A program made the translations under genes and the position numbers. Positions 1 through 9,203 of a stretch of DNA of 64,000 nt are shown one piece after another; within the stretch, counting starts at the first letter, position 1; every line of letters starts with the position of its first letter. The notes below the pieces were generated by a model. The model saw only the letters and a program-made list of their open reading frames with translations, was not told the DNA's origin and did not search any database. Source of the DNA: Flavobacterium silvaticum (GTDB lineage Bacteria > Bacteroidota > Bacteroidia > Flavobacteriales > Flavobacteriaceae); NCBI RefSeq assembly GCF_012911565.1, contig NZ_JAAMPU010000108.1:1-64000 (forward strand), in the 5' to 3' direction.

Positions 1-2684
1 TGTGCGGTGATCACATTGGAAAGCAGCTGGAAGCCTTCGTCGAGGTTGCCGTCGCAGTTGTCGTCGACACCGTTGTACAGTACCTCGGCATGGCCTGGGT
101 TGATGGCTGCGACCGCGTCGTCGCAATCCCCCGAAACGTTGGTATAACCACTTGGAGGCGTCAGGGCATCGGGCGCACATAACAATGCTGTCGTAACTGA
201 ACCGAATCCGTCGGAATCGGCATCGACATAAAACGAATACTCCTGTTGAATGGTAACCGTTACGCTCTCACGCACGTCACAACTTCCGGAAGTGTTATCG
301 GCAAAATAAGCTGACCCGTCAATCAAAGGCGTACCCGGCGAAAGCGCAACCGTCGCGTCGATGGCATCATACCATACGACTCCTCCTCCATTATCGGTGG
401 CGTCAAGATTGTCTATTGTGGCATTCTGGTTCGAGCAAAAAGTCTGGGACGGATTTTCGATAGTGGGACATGGCAGAATATCTTCTGATGTAAACAGGCG
501 AGCAATACCTTTCTGCACAGCTCCGTCATAGGATGAGAACAAGCCTGATATGATAATTTTTTCGTCGGATTGAAAACCGATCGATGAAAGTTGGGAATCA
601 GGCCCCGTACCCGTATCGAAAGAACTATCAAGCGAACCGTCAGTATTTATACGTGCAAGGTAGCTTTGGGACACGCTATCGTATGTCTGGAAAAAACCGC
701 TGACGACTATTTTACCGTCCGGCTGCAATTTAATTTCGTCAATGCCGGCATCAGGCCCTACACCGGTATTAAATGCAGTATCCAATGTGCCATTCGCATC
801 CAATCTGGCAATATACTTTTTGGTAATACCGGATACCGTCGTGAAGTTTCCCGCGACGACTACCATTCCGTCCGGTTGGACAGCTATCGACTGTACCTGG
901 CCTGACGGTCCGGAAGCGGTATTGAACGAAGCGTCGAAAGATCCGTTTGTGTTGAGTCGCATCACCCGGCTTGCAACAGATGAGTTAAAGGAGGTAAACG
1001 AACCACCGACTATGATTTTTCCGTCCGGTTGAAGCGCCATATCAAAAAAGAATTGGTTCGGGATGGATGCCGGGGTAAAAGAGACATCAGTACTTCCGTT
1101 GGAATTTAGCCTCACCAGATAAGCACTGATTCCGGAACCATTGATATAGCCACATGCAAGGATTTTTCCATCTGGCTGAACGATGACCTTGCTGATATAA
1201 AATGCTGATGGGGTTGCTGGAATAAACGAAGTATCTACGGAACCGTCCGAATTAAGCTGGACGAGGTTATTTCTGGTCAAGCCGTTGAATGAATTGAAAA
1301 CACCTGCCGCTATCGTTTTACCCGAATTCCAGGCAGTCGTATTAATATAGCCTGAAGCCCCAGTCCCCGCATCAAAGGTCGGATCCAGGTAACCTTCCGG
1401 ATCCAGCCTGGCGATTGTGGGCCGGATTGTTGCATCATAGGACCAAGTGGTTCCGGCAATGATGATATTGTCGTCGGGTTGGACATGCAGTGAAATAATA
1501 GAACCTTCCGGCCCCTGGAGCGGATTGAAGGTCTGGTCCAGAGAACCATCGGAATTCACACGCGACATATTCTTGCGCGTATCGTCGCCGTAAACCTCAT
1601 ATAACCCGCTCACCAAAATCTTGTCATCCGGTTGTAATGCAATGTCATAAACTATGTCTGTCCCTGAACCGGGATCAAATCCGGTGTCAAGAGACCCGTT
1701 CGCATTGAGTCGCGCGATTCCGTTCCTGGAAGTGCTTCCGAATGTGGTGAACTCACCTCCAATCAGGATTTTATCGTCCGGCTGAACTTCAAGCGCCCTG
1801 ATCGTGCCGTTAGTTCCTGTTCCTACGATGAAACTCGTATCGAGTGTACCGTTGGAATTGATGCGTGCGATATTGCGCCTCGAGGTTCCGTTGTACGTAT
1901 TGAAGCTACCTCCTACCACTATTTTTCCGGAACCCAATATCTTGATGTCGAATATCCCCGTAGCTGCCGTACCTGGGGTAAATGTGGGATCCTGTGATCC
2001 GTCCGTATTCATCCGGGTCAAGGGGAAACCCACCATGCTGCCTATCTGCAGGGCAAATGCTCCTACAATAAGCTTACCGTCAGGTTGTAATGCAATACTG
2101 TAGACCGTTCCTGAATTACCTGTCCCGGGTGAAAAAGAAGTATCGAGACTGGCATCCGGATTTAGCCGGGCAATGCGTTGGGCAGCGGTACCGTTATACG
2201 ATGAAAAAGCACCGCCGATGAGGATTTTTCCATCTGTCTGGAGTACCACACAAAAAATCTCGTTGTTGACGCCAAGGCCGGGATTAAAAGTGGTGTCGAG
2301 GCTTCCATCTGAATTCAGGCGTGCGATTCGGTTTCTTGAAGTTCCATCGTATGTGGTGAATGATCCGACAATAAGCAATTTGCCATCCGTTTGTTCAATA
2401 ACCCTGGAGATGATGCCATTTGCCCCTGAACCTGTAATAAATGTAGCATCGTGTGAACCGTCCGCATTGACACGTGTTAATCTGTTGCATGTGATTCCGT
2501 TGTATGTCAGGAAATTTCCGGCCAGTACGACTTTGCCGTCCGCAAGAAGCAAAACCGATGAGACCAAGCCGTTAGGGCCATCTCCATATAAATGGGCCGA
2601 TGGATGAAAAGTGGGGTCAATACTGCCCGGTTGTGCAAATCCTACTGACGCGCACAGCAACAAAAAAAGTACTACTCTGTTCAT
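1..2684 (-). CDS. Secreted delta-60 repeat beta-propeller protein with Ig-like and MopE-type modules (partial, C-terminus off the left edge)
   Basis: The reading frame opens at the ATG at 2684 (minus strand) and stays open to the window edge, so at least 894 residues are present and the C-terminus is missing. The first 17 or so residues form a signal peptide ending FAQ. About 14 repeats of 50-55 residues follow, each with an LN.DGSLD..F start and a QTDGK/QPDGK...GG.F end: this is the delta-60 (DUF5122) beta-propeller repeat. After about residue 720 the sequence changes to an Ig-like segment (NPSQTFCSNQNATI...VWYDA) and then a MopE-type putative metal-binding motif (DCDD...INPG...NGVDDNCDGNLDE). 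Proteins of this architecture in flavobacteria are normally large secreted or surface proteins, often exported by the type IX system; the C-terminal sorting domain that would prove this lies outside the window. It is divergent from the response regulator at 3032. Confidence 0.85.
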   Translation of the reverse strand, partial: MNRVVLFLLLCASVGFAQPGSIDPTFHPSAHLYGDGPNGLVSSVLLLADGKVVLAGNFLTYNGITCNRLTRVNADGSHDATFITGSGANGIISRVIEQTDGKLLIVGSFTTYDGTSRNRIARLNSDGSLDTTFNPGLGVNNEIFCVVLQTDGKILIGGAFSSYNGTAAQRIARLNPDASLDTSFSPGTGNSGTVYSIALQPDGKLIVGAFALQIGSMVGFPLTRMNTDGSQDPTFTPGTAATGIFDIKILGSGKIVVGGSFNTYNGTSRRNIARINSNGTLDTSFIVGTGTNGTIRALEVQPDDKILIGGEFTTFGSTSRNGIARLNANGSLDTGFDPGSGTDIVYDIALQPDDKILVSGLYEVYGDDTRKNMSRVNSDGSLDQTFNPLQGPEGSIISLHVQPDDNIIIAGTTWSYDATIRPTIARLDPEGYLDPTFDAGTGASGYINTTAWNSGKTIAAGVFNSFNGLTRNNLVQLNSDGSVDTSFIPATPSAFYISKVIVQPDGKILACGYINGSGISAYLVRLNSNGSTDVSFTPASIPNQFFFDMALQPDGKIIVGGSFTSFNSSVASRVMRLNTNGSFDASFNTASGPSGQVQSIAVQPDGMVVVAGNFTTVSGITKKYIARLDANGTLDTAFNTGVGPDAGIDEIKLQPDGKIVVSGFFQTYDSVSQSYLARINTDGSLDSSFDTGTGPDSQLSSIGFQSDEKIIISGLFSSYDGAVQKGIARLFTSEDILPCPTIENPSQTFCSNQNATIDNLDATDNGGGVVWYDAIDATVALSPGTPLIDGSAYFADNTSGSCDVRESVTVTIQQEYSFYVDADSDGFGSVTTALLCAPDALTPPSGYTNVSGDCDDAVAAINPGHAEVLYNGVDDNCDGNLDEGFQLLSNVITA

Positions 2685-3031
2685 GTTATATTGGTTGTGT
2701 GTTTACTATTCCGGAGAGCCATTATCGAAAAAAAACAACAGGCAACGGCGCCAATAAAATGAGGGGCGGTAAATAAAGGGAAATTAGTTAGGGCTCTTAA
2801 AAATAGAGATTTTATTACCGAATAAAGCATCTGCTTCTGTTAAATTTATTCGGAAACCAATCAATAACCATCAATTAACCAATAAGTTACACTCATACTC
2901 ACTACTAAAAAGAGGTATTTGACAGGAAAGTCAGCTATATGGATTTACAGAAGAATCCCTGAAAAACCTACGCCCATTTACGTATTGCCTCCTACCTCAC
3001 ATTCCATAATTTTACCCTATATTGAAACCCC
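2685..3031. other. Divergent intergenic region between the propeller gene and the response regulator
   Basis: This 347-bp AT-rich stretch holds no credible gene. It carries the promoter of the response regulator at its right end (see 2966-3014). I could not recognise a convincing -7 box for the leftward gene. Confidence 0.6.
2966..3014 (+). promoter_or_regulatory. Promoter with upstream conserved element, for the NarL-type regulator
   Basis: A TTG (2985-2987) is followed after exactly 19 bp by TAATTTTA (3007-3014), matching the Bacteroidota -33/-7 arrangement (TTG, TAnnTTTG) with one mismatch. The TTG is the end of a 22-bp element (2966-2987; ACCTAC...TTACGTATTG) that recurs with 19 of 22 identities at 5508-5529 before the fibre gene. 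It is a candidate operator for the regulator encoded just downstream. Confidence 0.6.
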
Positions 3032-3658
3032 ATGAAAAAACGTATCTGCATAGTTGAGGACGACCAGGATTTGCGCGAAGCACTCGGTATGATGCTCCAA
3101 TTCACCAACCAGTATGAAATGGCCGGAAGTTATCCGAATGCAGAACTCGCGCTTATGGACATTCCGGCTGAAGATCCGGACGCCGTGCTCATGGACATCA
3201 ACCTGCCCGGTGAAAGCGGGATAACATGCGTCTCACGTTTGAAAGCGACTAACCCTGATCTACTGGTGCTCATGTGTACGTCCCATGACGATAACGAGAA
3301 GATTTTTGCGAGCCTGAAAGCAGGTGCCTCAGGCTATATCTTAAAGACCGAAGGCCCGGCTCAGATCATTGCCGCACTCGACGAACTGTTTGAAGGCGGA
3401 AGCCCCATGAGCGGAAGCATCGCACGTAAAGTAGTGGCCAGTTTCTCCAAGATGGAATCACAGAACAAGATTACGGAATCGCTGACCCTGCGCGAAAAAG
3501 AGATTCTGGATTTACTCGCCAAAGGACAGATGAATAAAGAAGTGGCGTGGGAACTCGGCATCAGTACGGGAACCGTGAGAAAACACATCCAGAACATCTA
3601 CGAAAAATTGCATGTGAATACACGCGTCGAAGCCGTAAACCTGTACCTCAAACGCTGA
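3032..3658 (+). CDS. NarL/FixJ-type response regulator (REC + LuxR HTH)
   Basis: This 208-residue protein has an N-terminal receiver domain with the acidic pair E9/D10-D11, phosphoacceptor Asp55 in the LMDINLPG motif, and the switch residues T (MCTSHDD) and K (ILKTEG). A LuxR-type helix-turn-helix follows (about residues 145-205; LTLREKEILDLLAKG, then EVAWELGISTGTVRKHI). The family are phosphorylation-activated transcription factors. Its stop codon overlaps the start of the histidine kinase gene (TGATG at 3656-3660), so the pair is translationally coupled and presumably cognate. The element shared by its own promoter and that of the fibre gene at 5661 suggests that it regulates itself and that gene; this is inference. 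Confidence 0.93.
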   Translation: MKKRICIVEDDQDLREALGMMLQFTNQYEMAGSYPNAELALMDIPAEDPDAVLMDINLPGESGITCVSRLKATNPDLLVLMCTSHDDNEKIFASLKAGASGYILKTEGPAQIIAALDELFEGGSPMSGSIARKVVASFSKMESQNKITESLTLREKEILDLLAKGQMNKEVAWELGISTGTVRKHIQNIYEKLHVNTRVEAVNLYLKR

Positions 3659-5397
3659 TGCGGCTGTGGGTTGGCATACTGTTTTTAGTTCCGTTATTGG
3701 TTTCGGGCCAGGCCGATAAGGCGTCGGGAACAACCCAAAACTGCATTGAAGACGATTGCCGCATCAAACAGGCATTCCTGAAGGCCGAGTACTATTTACA
3801 ACAGGACGATGACCTGACCAAATCCCAACAATGGCTCGAACGCGTCAGGGAGTTGCATCAGTCCAAAACACCCGATACCTTATCGTATTACATTGACAGC
3901 CTGCAATCGGAACTGTTCTATTACATGGGATTGCACCAGTTTGGCATACACGAAGGACAAAAGGCACTTATCATTGCCAAGACACTGAACGACAGCATTC
4001 TGATGGACGATGCGAATATGTTCATAGGTATCAATTATTTCGAACTTAAGAACTACAGCCAATCAGGCAAGTACCTGTTCGATGCCAAGAAAATATATCC
4101 GAAAGCCAAACAACCGCCGCGCATCCGGTACATTATCCGGGACGAGCATATCTTCAACAACATCGCCCAGCTCAAAATAGTCGAACATGAACCCGATTCG
4201 GCTTCGTGGTATATCAAGAAAGCACTGCGTATTGCCCAAGCCAACAAAAGCCCGCGCGGCATACCGAATACCTTGCAGACACAGGGTTTGATCTATTTGG
4301 AAAAGAAACAGACCGACAGTGCGCGTATGTACTTTGACAGAAGTACCGAAGCCGCTTTACGATCCAACTTTTTCGACATACAAGTGGTCAACCTGGGTTC
4401 GCTGATGCAATGTTCCGACAATGAGGCACAGATCCAGCGCTTATTCGATAAGGCACAGGCAATCCTTAAACGCGAGAACGTCAACGACACATACCGGCAG
4501 ATATTCTACACTACGGCCCTCGATGTTTTCAAAAAACAAAAGATGGACAAACAGATCATGTTGGTCCAGGACGTCATCATCGGGCTTGAGGCAAAGACAA
4601 GACTACACGGAAACGAACAGATCCAGACCATCAGCAACCAATATATCAGGAGCGAAAACCGGGTGTTGCTGCTGCGTATCGAAGAACTGAACCGACAGCG
4701 CAAAACCGCCTTGCTGCAATTGTTCGCGGCCTTGTTGGGCGTGTTGGTATTGTTGCTGGCGGTCATCAGTATCCGGCGCACAAGCAAACACCAGAAAATG
4801 CTGCTTCGGCAAAAGAATGAAATCAGCAAAGACCTTCACGACGATATCGGCAGCGGCCTGAGCAGCATCCTTATCAACGCCGACCTGTTGGGCAAGCTGT
4901 CTGAAAAAAGCGAACGACAGCAAGTGCTCAGCGCCAAAATAGCCGCTACCGGAAAGGAAGTTTCCCAACGATTGCATACGTTTATCTGGTCGCTCAACAA
5001 CGAGAACAATTCACTGCGCAACTTTTGCGAATACGTACGCCATTATGCACATACGTATTTTGACGGGACTTCGGTAACGTTTCACTATGCACAAGACATT
5101 GGCAGCGCCCATACCGACTTTCTCAACGGACAGGTGCGCAAGCAGCTTTTCTTTTGTATCAAGGAAATCCTCAACAATGCACTCAAACATTCAGGGGCGA
5201 CAAATGTTTCCATAGATATCCGTGCAGATAAAAAACAACTCACCGTGATCGTGTCCGACAACGGCATTGGCCTGAAGGATGAGAATGCGTTCGGCAACGG
5301 CCTCATCAACATACGCAAACGCATGGAATTGCTTGAGGGAACCATTGCCATGGAATCGGGCGACGGACTCGAGACGCGGCTTACGATTCCTTTCTGA
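3658..5397 (+). CDS. TPR-sensor histidine kinase, HPK7 (NarX/DesK-like) type
   Basis: The frame is open further upstream (to 3547), but the ATG at 3658 is chosen because it overlaps the regulator stop and begins a clear signal peptide (MRLWVGILFLVPLLVSGQ). The 579-residue protein has a periplasmic helical TPR-like sensor (about residues 25-340), one transmembrane segment (about 352-374), a HisKA_3 dimerisation helix with phosphoacceptor His394 (KDLHDDIGSG), and a HATPase_c domain with the N box at about 502-508 (KEILNNALKHSG) and a G box (DNGIGL). This is the usual partner of NarL-type regulators. The signal is unknown; TPR sensors are common in Bacteroidota kinases. It lies directly upstream of the S74 fibre gene on the same strand. 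Confidence 0.92.
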   Translation: MRLWVGILFLVPLLVSGQADKASGTTQNCIEDDCRIKQAFLKAEYYLQQDDDLTKSQQWLERVRELHQSKTPDTLSYYIDSLQSELFYYMGLHQFGIHEGQKALIIAKTLNDSILMDDANMFIGINYFELKNYSQSGKYLFDAKKIYPKAKQPPRIRYIIRDEHIFNNIAQLKIVEHEPDSASWYIKKALRIAQANKSPRGIPNTLQTQGLIYLEKKQTDSARMYFDRSTEAALRSNFFDIQVVNLGSLMQCSDNEAQIQRLFDKAQAILKRENVNDTYRQIFYTTALDVFKKQKMDKQIMLVQDVIIGLEAKTRLHGNEQIQTISNQYIRSENRVLLLRIEELNRQRKTALLQLFAALLGVLVLLLAVISIRRTSKHQKMLLRQKNEISKDLHDDIGSGLSSILINADLLGKLSEKSERQQVLSAKIAATGKEVSQRLHTFIWSLNNENNSLRNFCEYVRHYAHTYFDGTSVTFHYAQDIGSAHTDFLNGQVRKQLFFCIKEILNNALKHSGATNVSIDIRADKKQLTVIVSDNGIGLKDENAFGNGLINIRKRMELLEGTIAMESGDGLETRLTIPF

Positions 5398-5507
5398 TAC
5401 CCGTATGTAGCGACTACGTCAAACGGCGTATCTCCCTTCCCTGATTCCGTCAATTAACTGCGTTTCCGCCAGACAATCTACAATAAACCAATCCAATGTG
5501 CGTTTTT

Positions 5508-5557
5508 ACCTACCCTCAATTACGTATTGATTGACATATTCGCTATCTGCACCTTTA
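5508..5557 (+). promoter_or_regulatory. Promoter with shared 22-bp element, for the S74 fibre gene
   Basis: The element at 5508-5529 (ACCTAC...TTACGTATTG) matches 2966-2987 at 19 of 22 positions. Its terminal TTG (5527-5529) is followed after 20 bp by CACCTTTA (5550-5557), a one-step variant of the -7 box found at the regulator promoter. Transcription would start near 5563, giving a leader of about 100 nt before the ATG at 5661. Confidence 0.5.
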
Positions 5558-5615
5558 CATCGTCATAAAAAATAAGTAGTCGACCCAAAAGTTGGTGGTA
5601 ATTCTTAGGGTCTAT

Positions 5616-5643
5616 AAATCCTCCTGTTTTCACGGGAGGATTT
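5616..5643 (+). promoter_or_regulatory. Leader hairpin directly upstream of the fibre gene
   Basis: Bases 5616-5626 pair with 5633-5643 (an 11-bp stem with one G-T pair, loop TTTTCA), followed by a T-rich stretch (TTATTTAA). A weaker stem, GACCC (5582-5586) with GGGTC (5608-5612), precedes it. The structure ends 17 bp before the ATG. It could be a terminator of the kinase transcript, an attenuator, or an mRNA-stabilising 5' structure; the sequence alone does not decide. Confidence 0.55.
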
Positions 5644-5660
5644 TATTTAAAGCGAACGGG

Positions 5661-8600
5661 ATGGAAAAGCGACACACACTATTACTGGTTTTATTCACGT
5701 TTTTTTGGGCCAATGCACAGGTCGGCATCAATACGACCGACCCAAAGGCCTTATTGGATATTCCTGTAACCAATGCCGCAGCACCTTCCAACACCGATGG
5801 AATCCTTATTCCACGTGTGACGGCTTTTCCGGCAGTCAATCCTACGGCTGCACAAAACGGGATGATGGTTTTCCTGACCCAGGATGTCGGGAGCAATTTA
5901 CCCGGATTCTATTATTGGGATGGCGTTTACAACATCTGGGTAAAAATAGCGACGGGAAGTTTTGGGGCGACACTGGATCAGTCGTATGATTTTGGAGGGC
6001 CAGGAAGTGGCAGTTCCATTTGGGCCGATTCAGGGCCGGTATTGATTTCAGGATATGATGGCTTACATTCTACCGGGTTTCTGGGTGCAGGAATCTCATT
6101 CATGTCGGGTTCCGGACCAAGGATGACCTGGAATCCGAGGAAAGCGGCGTTTCGGGTCGGACATGCGTATTCCGATCAATGGGACGATGCCAATGTGGGA
6201 CTAGGTTCTTTTGCAGCGGGCGACAGCGGAATCGCCTCGGGTGAGTATGCTACAGCTTTGGGCAGGTTCAGCCAGGCAACCGGTTATTCCTCCTTTGCCA
6301 TGGGCCCGGGCACGATAGCTTCGGGAGATTCGGCTACGGCAATGGGATACAGTGCAACTGCTTCGGGAGCTAACGCTACTTCGCTCGGTTTGGGACCGTC
6401 TGCCAATGGAAGCGGATCGGTGGCTATGGGAATCGGATCAGGGGCTAGCGGAACTGGTGGAATTTCAATTGGGAATGCAGTACTGTCACAAACCGTTTCC
6501 GAAGTGGCTCTTGGTGGTTTCAATACGACTTACATCGCCGGTCTTAACGGATCTGTTACCTGGAATGCCACGGATCGTATCTTTTCGATCGGCAACGGAA
6601 CTTCAAATACACTAAGATCCAATGCCCTTACCATCTTAAAAAACGGACTTGCCACATTGCCATCTGTAACCAACGCCTTGATTGATGCGGAGCCGACCGG
6701 AAAAGCTATCGTTACCAAAGAATGGGTCAGCGCCAATTCCGGAAGTCTGGACAGGGCATACGATTTTGGTGGAAGCGGATTAGGTAGAACCATCACCGCA
6801 GATGGCGGCGCGGTGACCATAGCCGGAACAGACGGATTGATTTCTACAGGAACGGCAAATACGGGAGCAGTTATAACCGTAGCGGGAACCGGTGTACGCA
6901 TGCTATGGAATCCGAGAAAGGCAGCATTCCGCGTGGGAGGAGTCATCGGAACGAATTGGGACGATGCCAATACAGGAGCCAATTCGTTTGCTTCCGGCGA
7001 AAGTACGCGGGCATCGGGTCAATATTCGACCGCACTCGGAAAATCCAATATCGCCTCGGGGTACGGAGCTATTGCAATGGGAGAAAATACGAATTCCACC
7101 GGAACGACTTCAAGTTCATTCGGATACCAGACTACAGCTTCAGGTACCGATGCTACGGCTATGGGTACACAGTCCGTAGCGTCCGGTAGTTCGTCATTGG
7201 CTGTCGGGAATACCAATACGGCTTCGGGCAATGCTTCAGCCGCAATTGGAACGGCCGTCACTGCTGGGTCACTGAACGAAATGGCACTGGGTCGCTTTTC
7301 CACAACCTATACACCGGGAACGAATGGGGCAAATGCTTTTAACCTGACCGACCGTATTCTGTCCGTAGGAAATGGTTCCGATGCATCGAACCGTTCCAAT
7401 GCCCTGATTATCTTAAAAAACGGGCTGGCTACTTTGCCATCTGTAACCAATACTTTGATAGCTGCCGAACCGACCGGAAAGGCGATTGTTACGAAAGAGT
7501 ATTTAGCGGCTAATGGCGGAGCTACGCTTGATGAGGCTTATGACCATGGCGGAGCGGGTGCCGGAAGGTCAATAACTGCCGATGCGGGTGCTGTATCTAT
7601 TATCGGAACCGACGGCTTTCAGGTCACGGGAACGAATAATGCGGGAGCTACTTTGTCACTTTCCGGAGCGGGTACGCGTATGTTTTTCTATCCGAGGAAG
7701 TCGGCATTCCGGGCAGGTCTCGTCACTGCTTCTCAATGGGACGATGTCAATATAGGGAGTGCATCCGTAGCATTTGGTTCAAACAGTGCCGCTTCCGGAA
7801 CGGCCGCCACAGCTTTGGGAGGAAATACGATTGCCTCTGCCGAATACAGCACGGCTTTAGGTTTTGGTTCTACGGCATCGGGCAACACTTCTTTCGCGGC
7901 CGGCCAAAATACGAGCGCGCTTTCTTTTAGTGAGACTACTCTGGGAAGATTCAATACTACATACACCCCTTTGTCTGCTTCGGCATGGAATACGGCCGAC
8001 AGGTTATTTTCGGTTGGGAACGGAACTTCCGCTACAGTAAGATCCAATGCGCTTACTATCTTAAAAAATGGCCTCGCGACGTTGCCTTCCGTAACCAATG
8101 CTTTGATAAATGCCGAAACTACCGGAAAGGCAATCGTCACAAAGGAATGGGTTCAGGCAAACGGCGGTTGGGGCCTTACCGGGAATTCGGGAACTACAGC
8201 CGGAACCAACTTTATTGGAACCACTGATAATGAAGACCTGATTTTCAAGCGAAACAATTTGGTATCCGGCCAAATAAGAAATACACTTAGTGCGTTCGGC
8301 CGAAGTGCGCTTGCCAATTCTGAAGATAATCAAAATACGGCTTTCGGCTATTCCGGGCTTTACCAGGCCACTACAGGAAATTTCAACAGTGCTTTTGGGT
8401 ATATGTCCCTCATGGATTCAAATGGATCTTACAATTCGGCTTTCGGGTGTCAGTCTGCCCATAATATCACGGAAGGACAATCGAATTGCGCATTCGGCCA
8501 GCTTTCGCTTGGCGGGACTACGACAGGTATGTTCAACTCCGGATTCGGGCGGCATACGCTTTTGACCAATACGACCGGATCAGATAATTCGGCCTTGGGA

Positions 8601-9203
8601 TATAATGCCGACGTTTCTACGGGAAACCTGACCAATGCCACAGCGATTGGCGCTAACGCCTATGTTACGGCGAGCAATACCATTGTCCTGGGAAGTATTG
8701 CCGGAATAAATGAGGCCACGGACAACGTGCGTGTGGGAATCGGGTTGACGGCTCCGGGCGGACAGTTCCAGCTTTCACTTGACCAGGGCCGCAAACCCGG
8801 TACGAATACCTGGACGATCGCATCAGATGAACGACTAAAAACCATCCATGGCTCTTATCAGAAAGGTCTTCCGGAAATCATCCGACTCAACCCAATCAGT
8901 TATAACTATAAAAACGTCCGCGATAAAACATTTGATGCGGAAGTCCTGAAAACCGAATATTCCGGATTCTCCGCCCAACAGGTAAAGGAAATCTTCCCGG
9001 AAGCCGTGGGAACCGACGATGACGGGTATCTGAACCTCAACATCCACCCTATCCTGATTGCATCGGTCAATGCTTTGAAGGAACTCGACCAGAAAAACAA
9101 AAATCTTGAGAACGAAAATGCGCAACTCAAGAATCAAATAACCAAACAACAGGAATTGCTTGAGGATTTATTGGAGCGGGTTTCGGCTTTGGAAAAGAAA
9201 TAG
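5661..9203 (+). CDS. Large surface fibre protein: three tandem head modules plus peptidase-S74 chaperone
   Basis: The start is set at the ATG at 5661, which opens a signal peptide (MEKRHTLLLVLFTFFWANAQ), giving 1180 residues. An N-terminal segment (VGINTTDPKALLDI...LPGFYYWDG) is of a kind common to Bacteroidota S74 proteins. Three tandem modules follow, at about residues 105-362, 363-622 and 623-835. Each begins with a LD..YD.GG motif, contains short YadA-head-like repeats (ASG..ATA.G), and ends NALTILKNGLATLPSVTNALI...KAIVTKE. A stretch of NTTG..N.AFG repeats comes next. The C-terminus carries a peptidase-S74 intramolecular chaperone domain with the putative Ser1055/Lys1060 dyad (SDERLK), and then a coiled coil. 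By homology, S74 domains trimerise a beta-helical fibre and then cleave themselves off. No phage genes are nearby, so this looks like a cellular adhesin or surface fibre. Confidence 0.88.
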   Translation: MEKRHTLLLVLFTFFWANAQVGINTTDPKALLDIPVTNAAAPSNTDGILIPRVTAFPAVNPTAAQNGMMVFLTQDVGSNLPGFYYWDGVYNIWVKIATGSFGATLDQSYDFGGPGSGSSIWADSGPVLISGYDGLHSTGFLGAGISFMSGSGPRMTWNPRKAAFRVGHAYSDQWDDANVGLGSFAAGDSGIASGEYATALGRFSQATGYSSFAMGPGTIASGDSATAMGYSATASGANATSLGLGPSANGSGSVAMGIGSGASGTGGISIGNAVLSQTVSEVALGGFNTTYIAGLNGSVTWNATDRIFSIGNGTSNTLRSNALTILKNGLATLPSVTNALIDAEPTGKAIVTKEWVSANSGSLDRAYDFGGSGLGRTITADGGAVTIAGTDGLISTGTANTGAVITVAGTGVRMLWNPRKAAFRVGGVIGTNWDDANTGANSFASGESTRASGQYSTALGKSNIASGYGAIAMGENTNSTGTTSSSFGYQTTASGTDATAMGTQSVASGSSSLAVGNTNTASGNASAAIGTAVTAGSLNEMALGRFSTTYTPGTNGANAFNLTDRILSVGNGSDASNRSNALIILKNGLATLPSVTNTLIAAEPTGKAIVTKEYLAANGGATLDEAYDHGGAGAGRSITADAGAVSIIGTDGFQVTGTNNAGATLSLSGAGTRMFFYPRKSAFRAGLVTASQWDDVNIGSASVAFGSNSAASGTAATALGGNTIASAEYSTALGFGSTASGNTSFAAGQNTSALSFSETTLGRFNTTYTPLSASAWNTADRLFSVGNGTSATVRSNALTILKNGLATLPSVTNALINAETTGKAIVTKEWVQANGGWGLTGNSGTTAGTNFIGTTDNEDLIFKRNNLVSGQIRNTLSAFGRSALANSEDNQNTAFGYSGLYQATTGNFNSAFGYMSLMDSNGSYNSAFGCQSAHNITEGQSNCAFGQLSLGGTTTGMFNSGFGRHTLLTNTTGSDNSALGYNADVSTGNLTNATAIGANAYVTASNTIVLGSIAGINEATDNVRVGIGLTAPGGQFQLSLDQGRKPGTNTWTIASDERLKTIHGSYQKGLPEIIRLNPISYNYKNVRDKTFDAEVLKTEYSGFSAQQVKEIFPEAVGTDDDGYLNLNIHPILIASVNALKELDQKNKNLENENAQLKNQITKQQELLEDLLERVSALEKK

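Noticed and set aside
5661-9203. Reading the S74 fibre gene as a prophage tail fibre
   Set aside because: There is a signal peptide and no capsid, tail, integrase or lysis gene nearby; the neighbours are a two-component pair and household genes.
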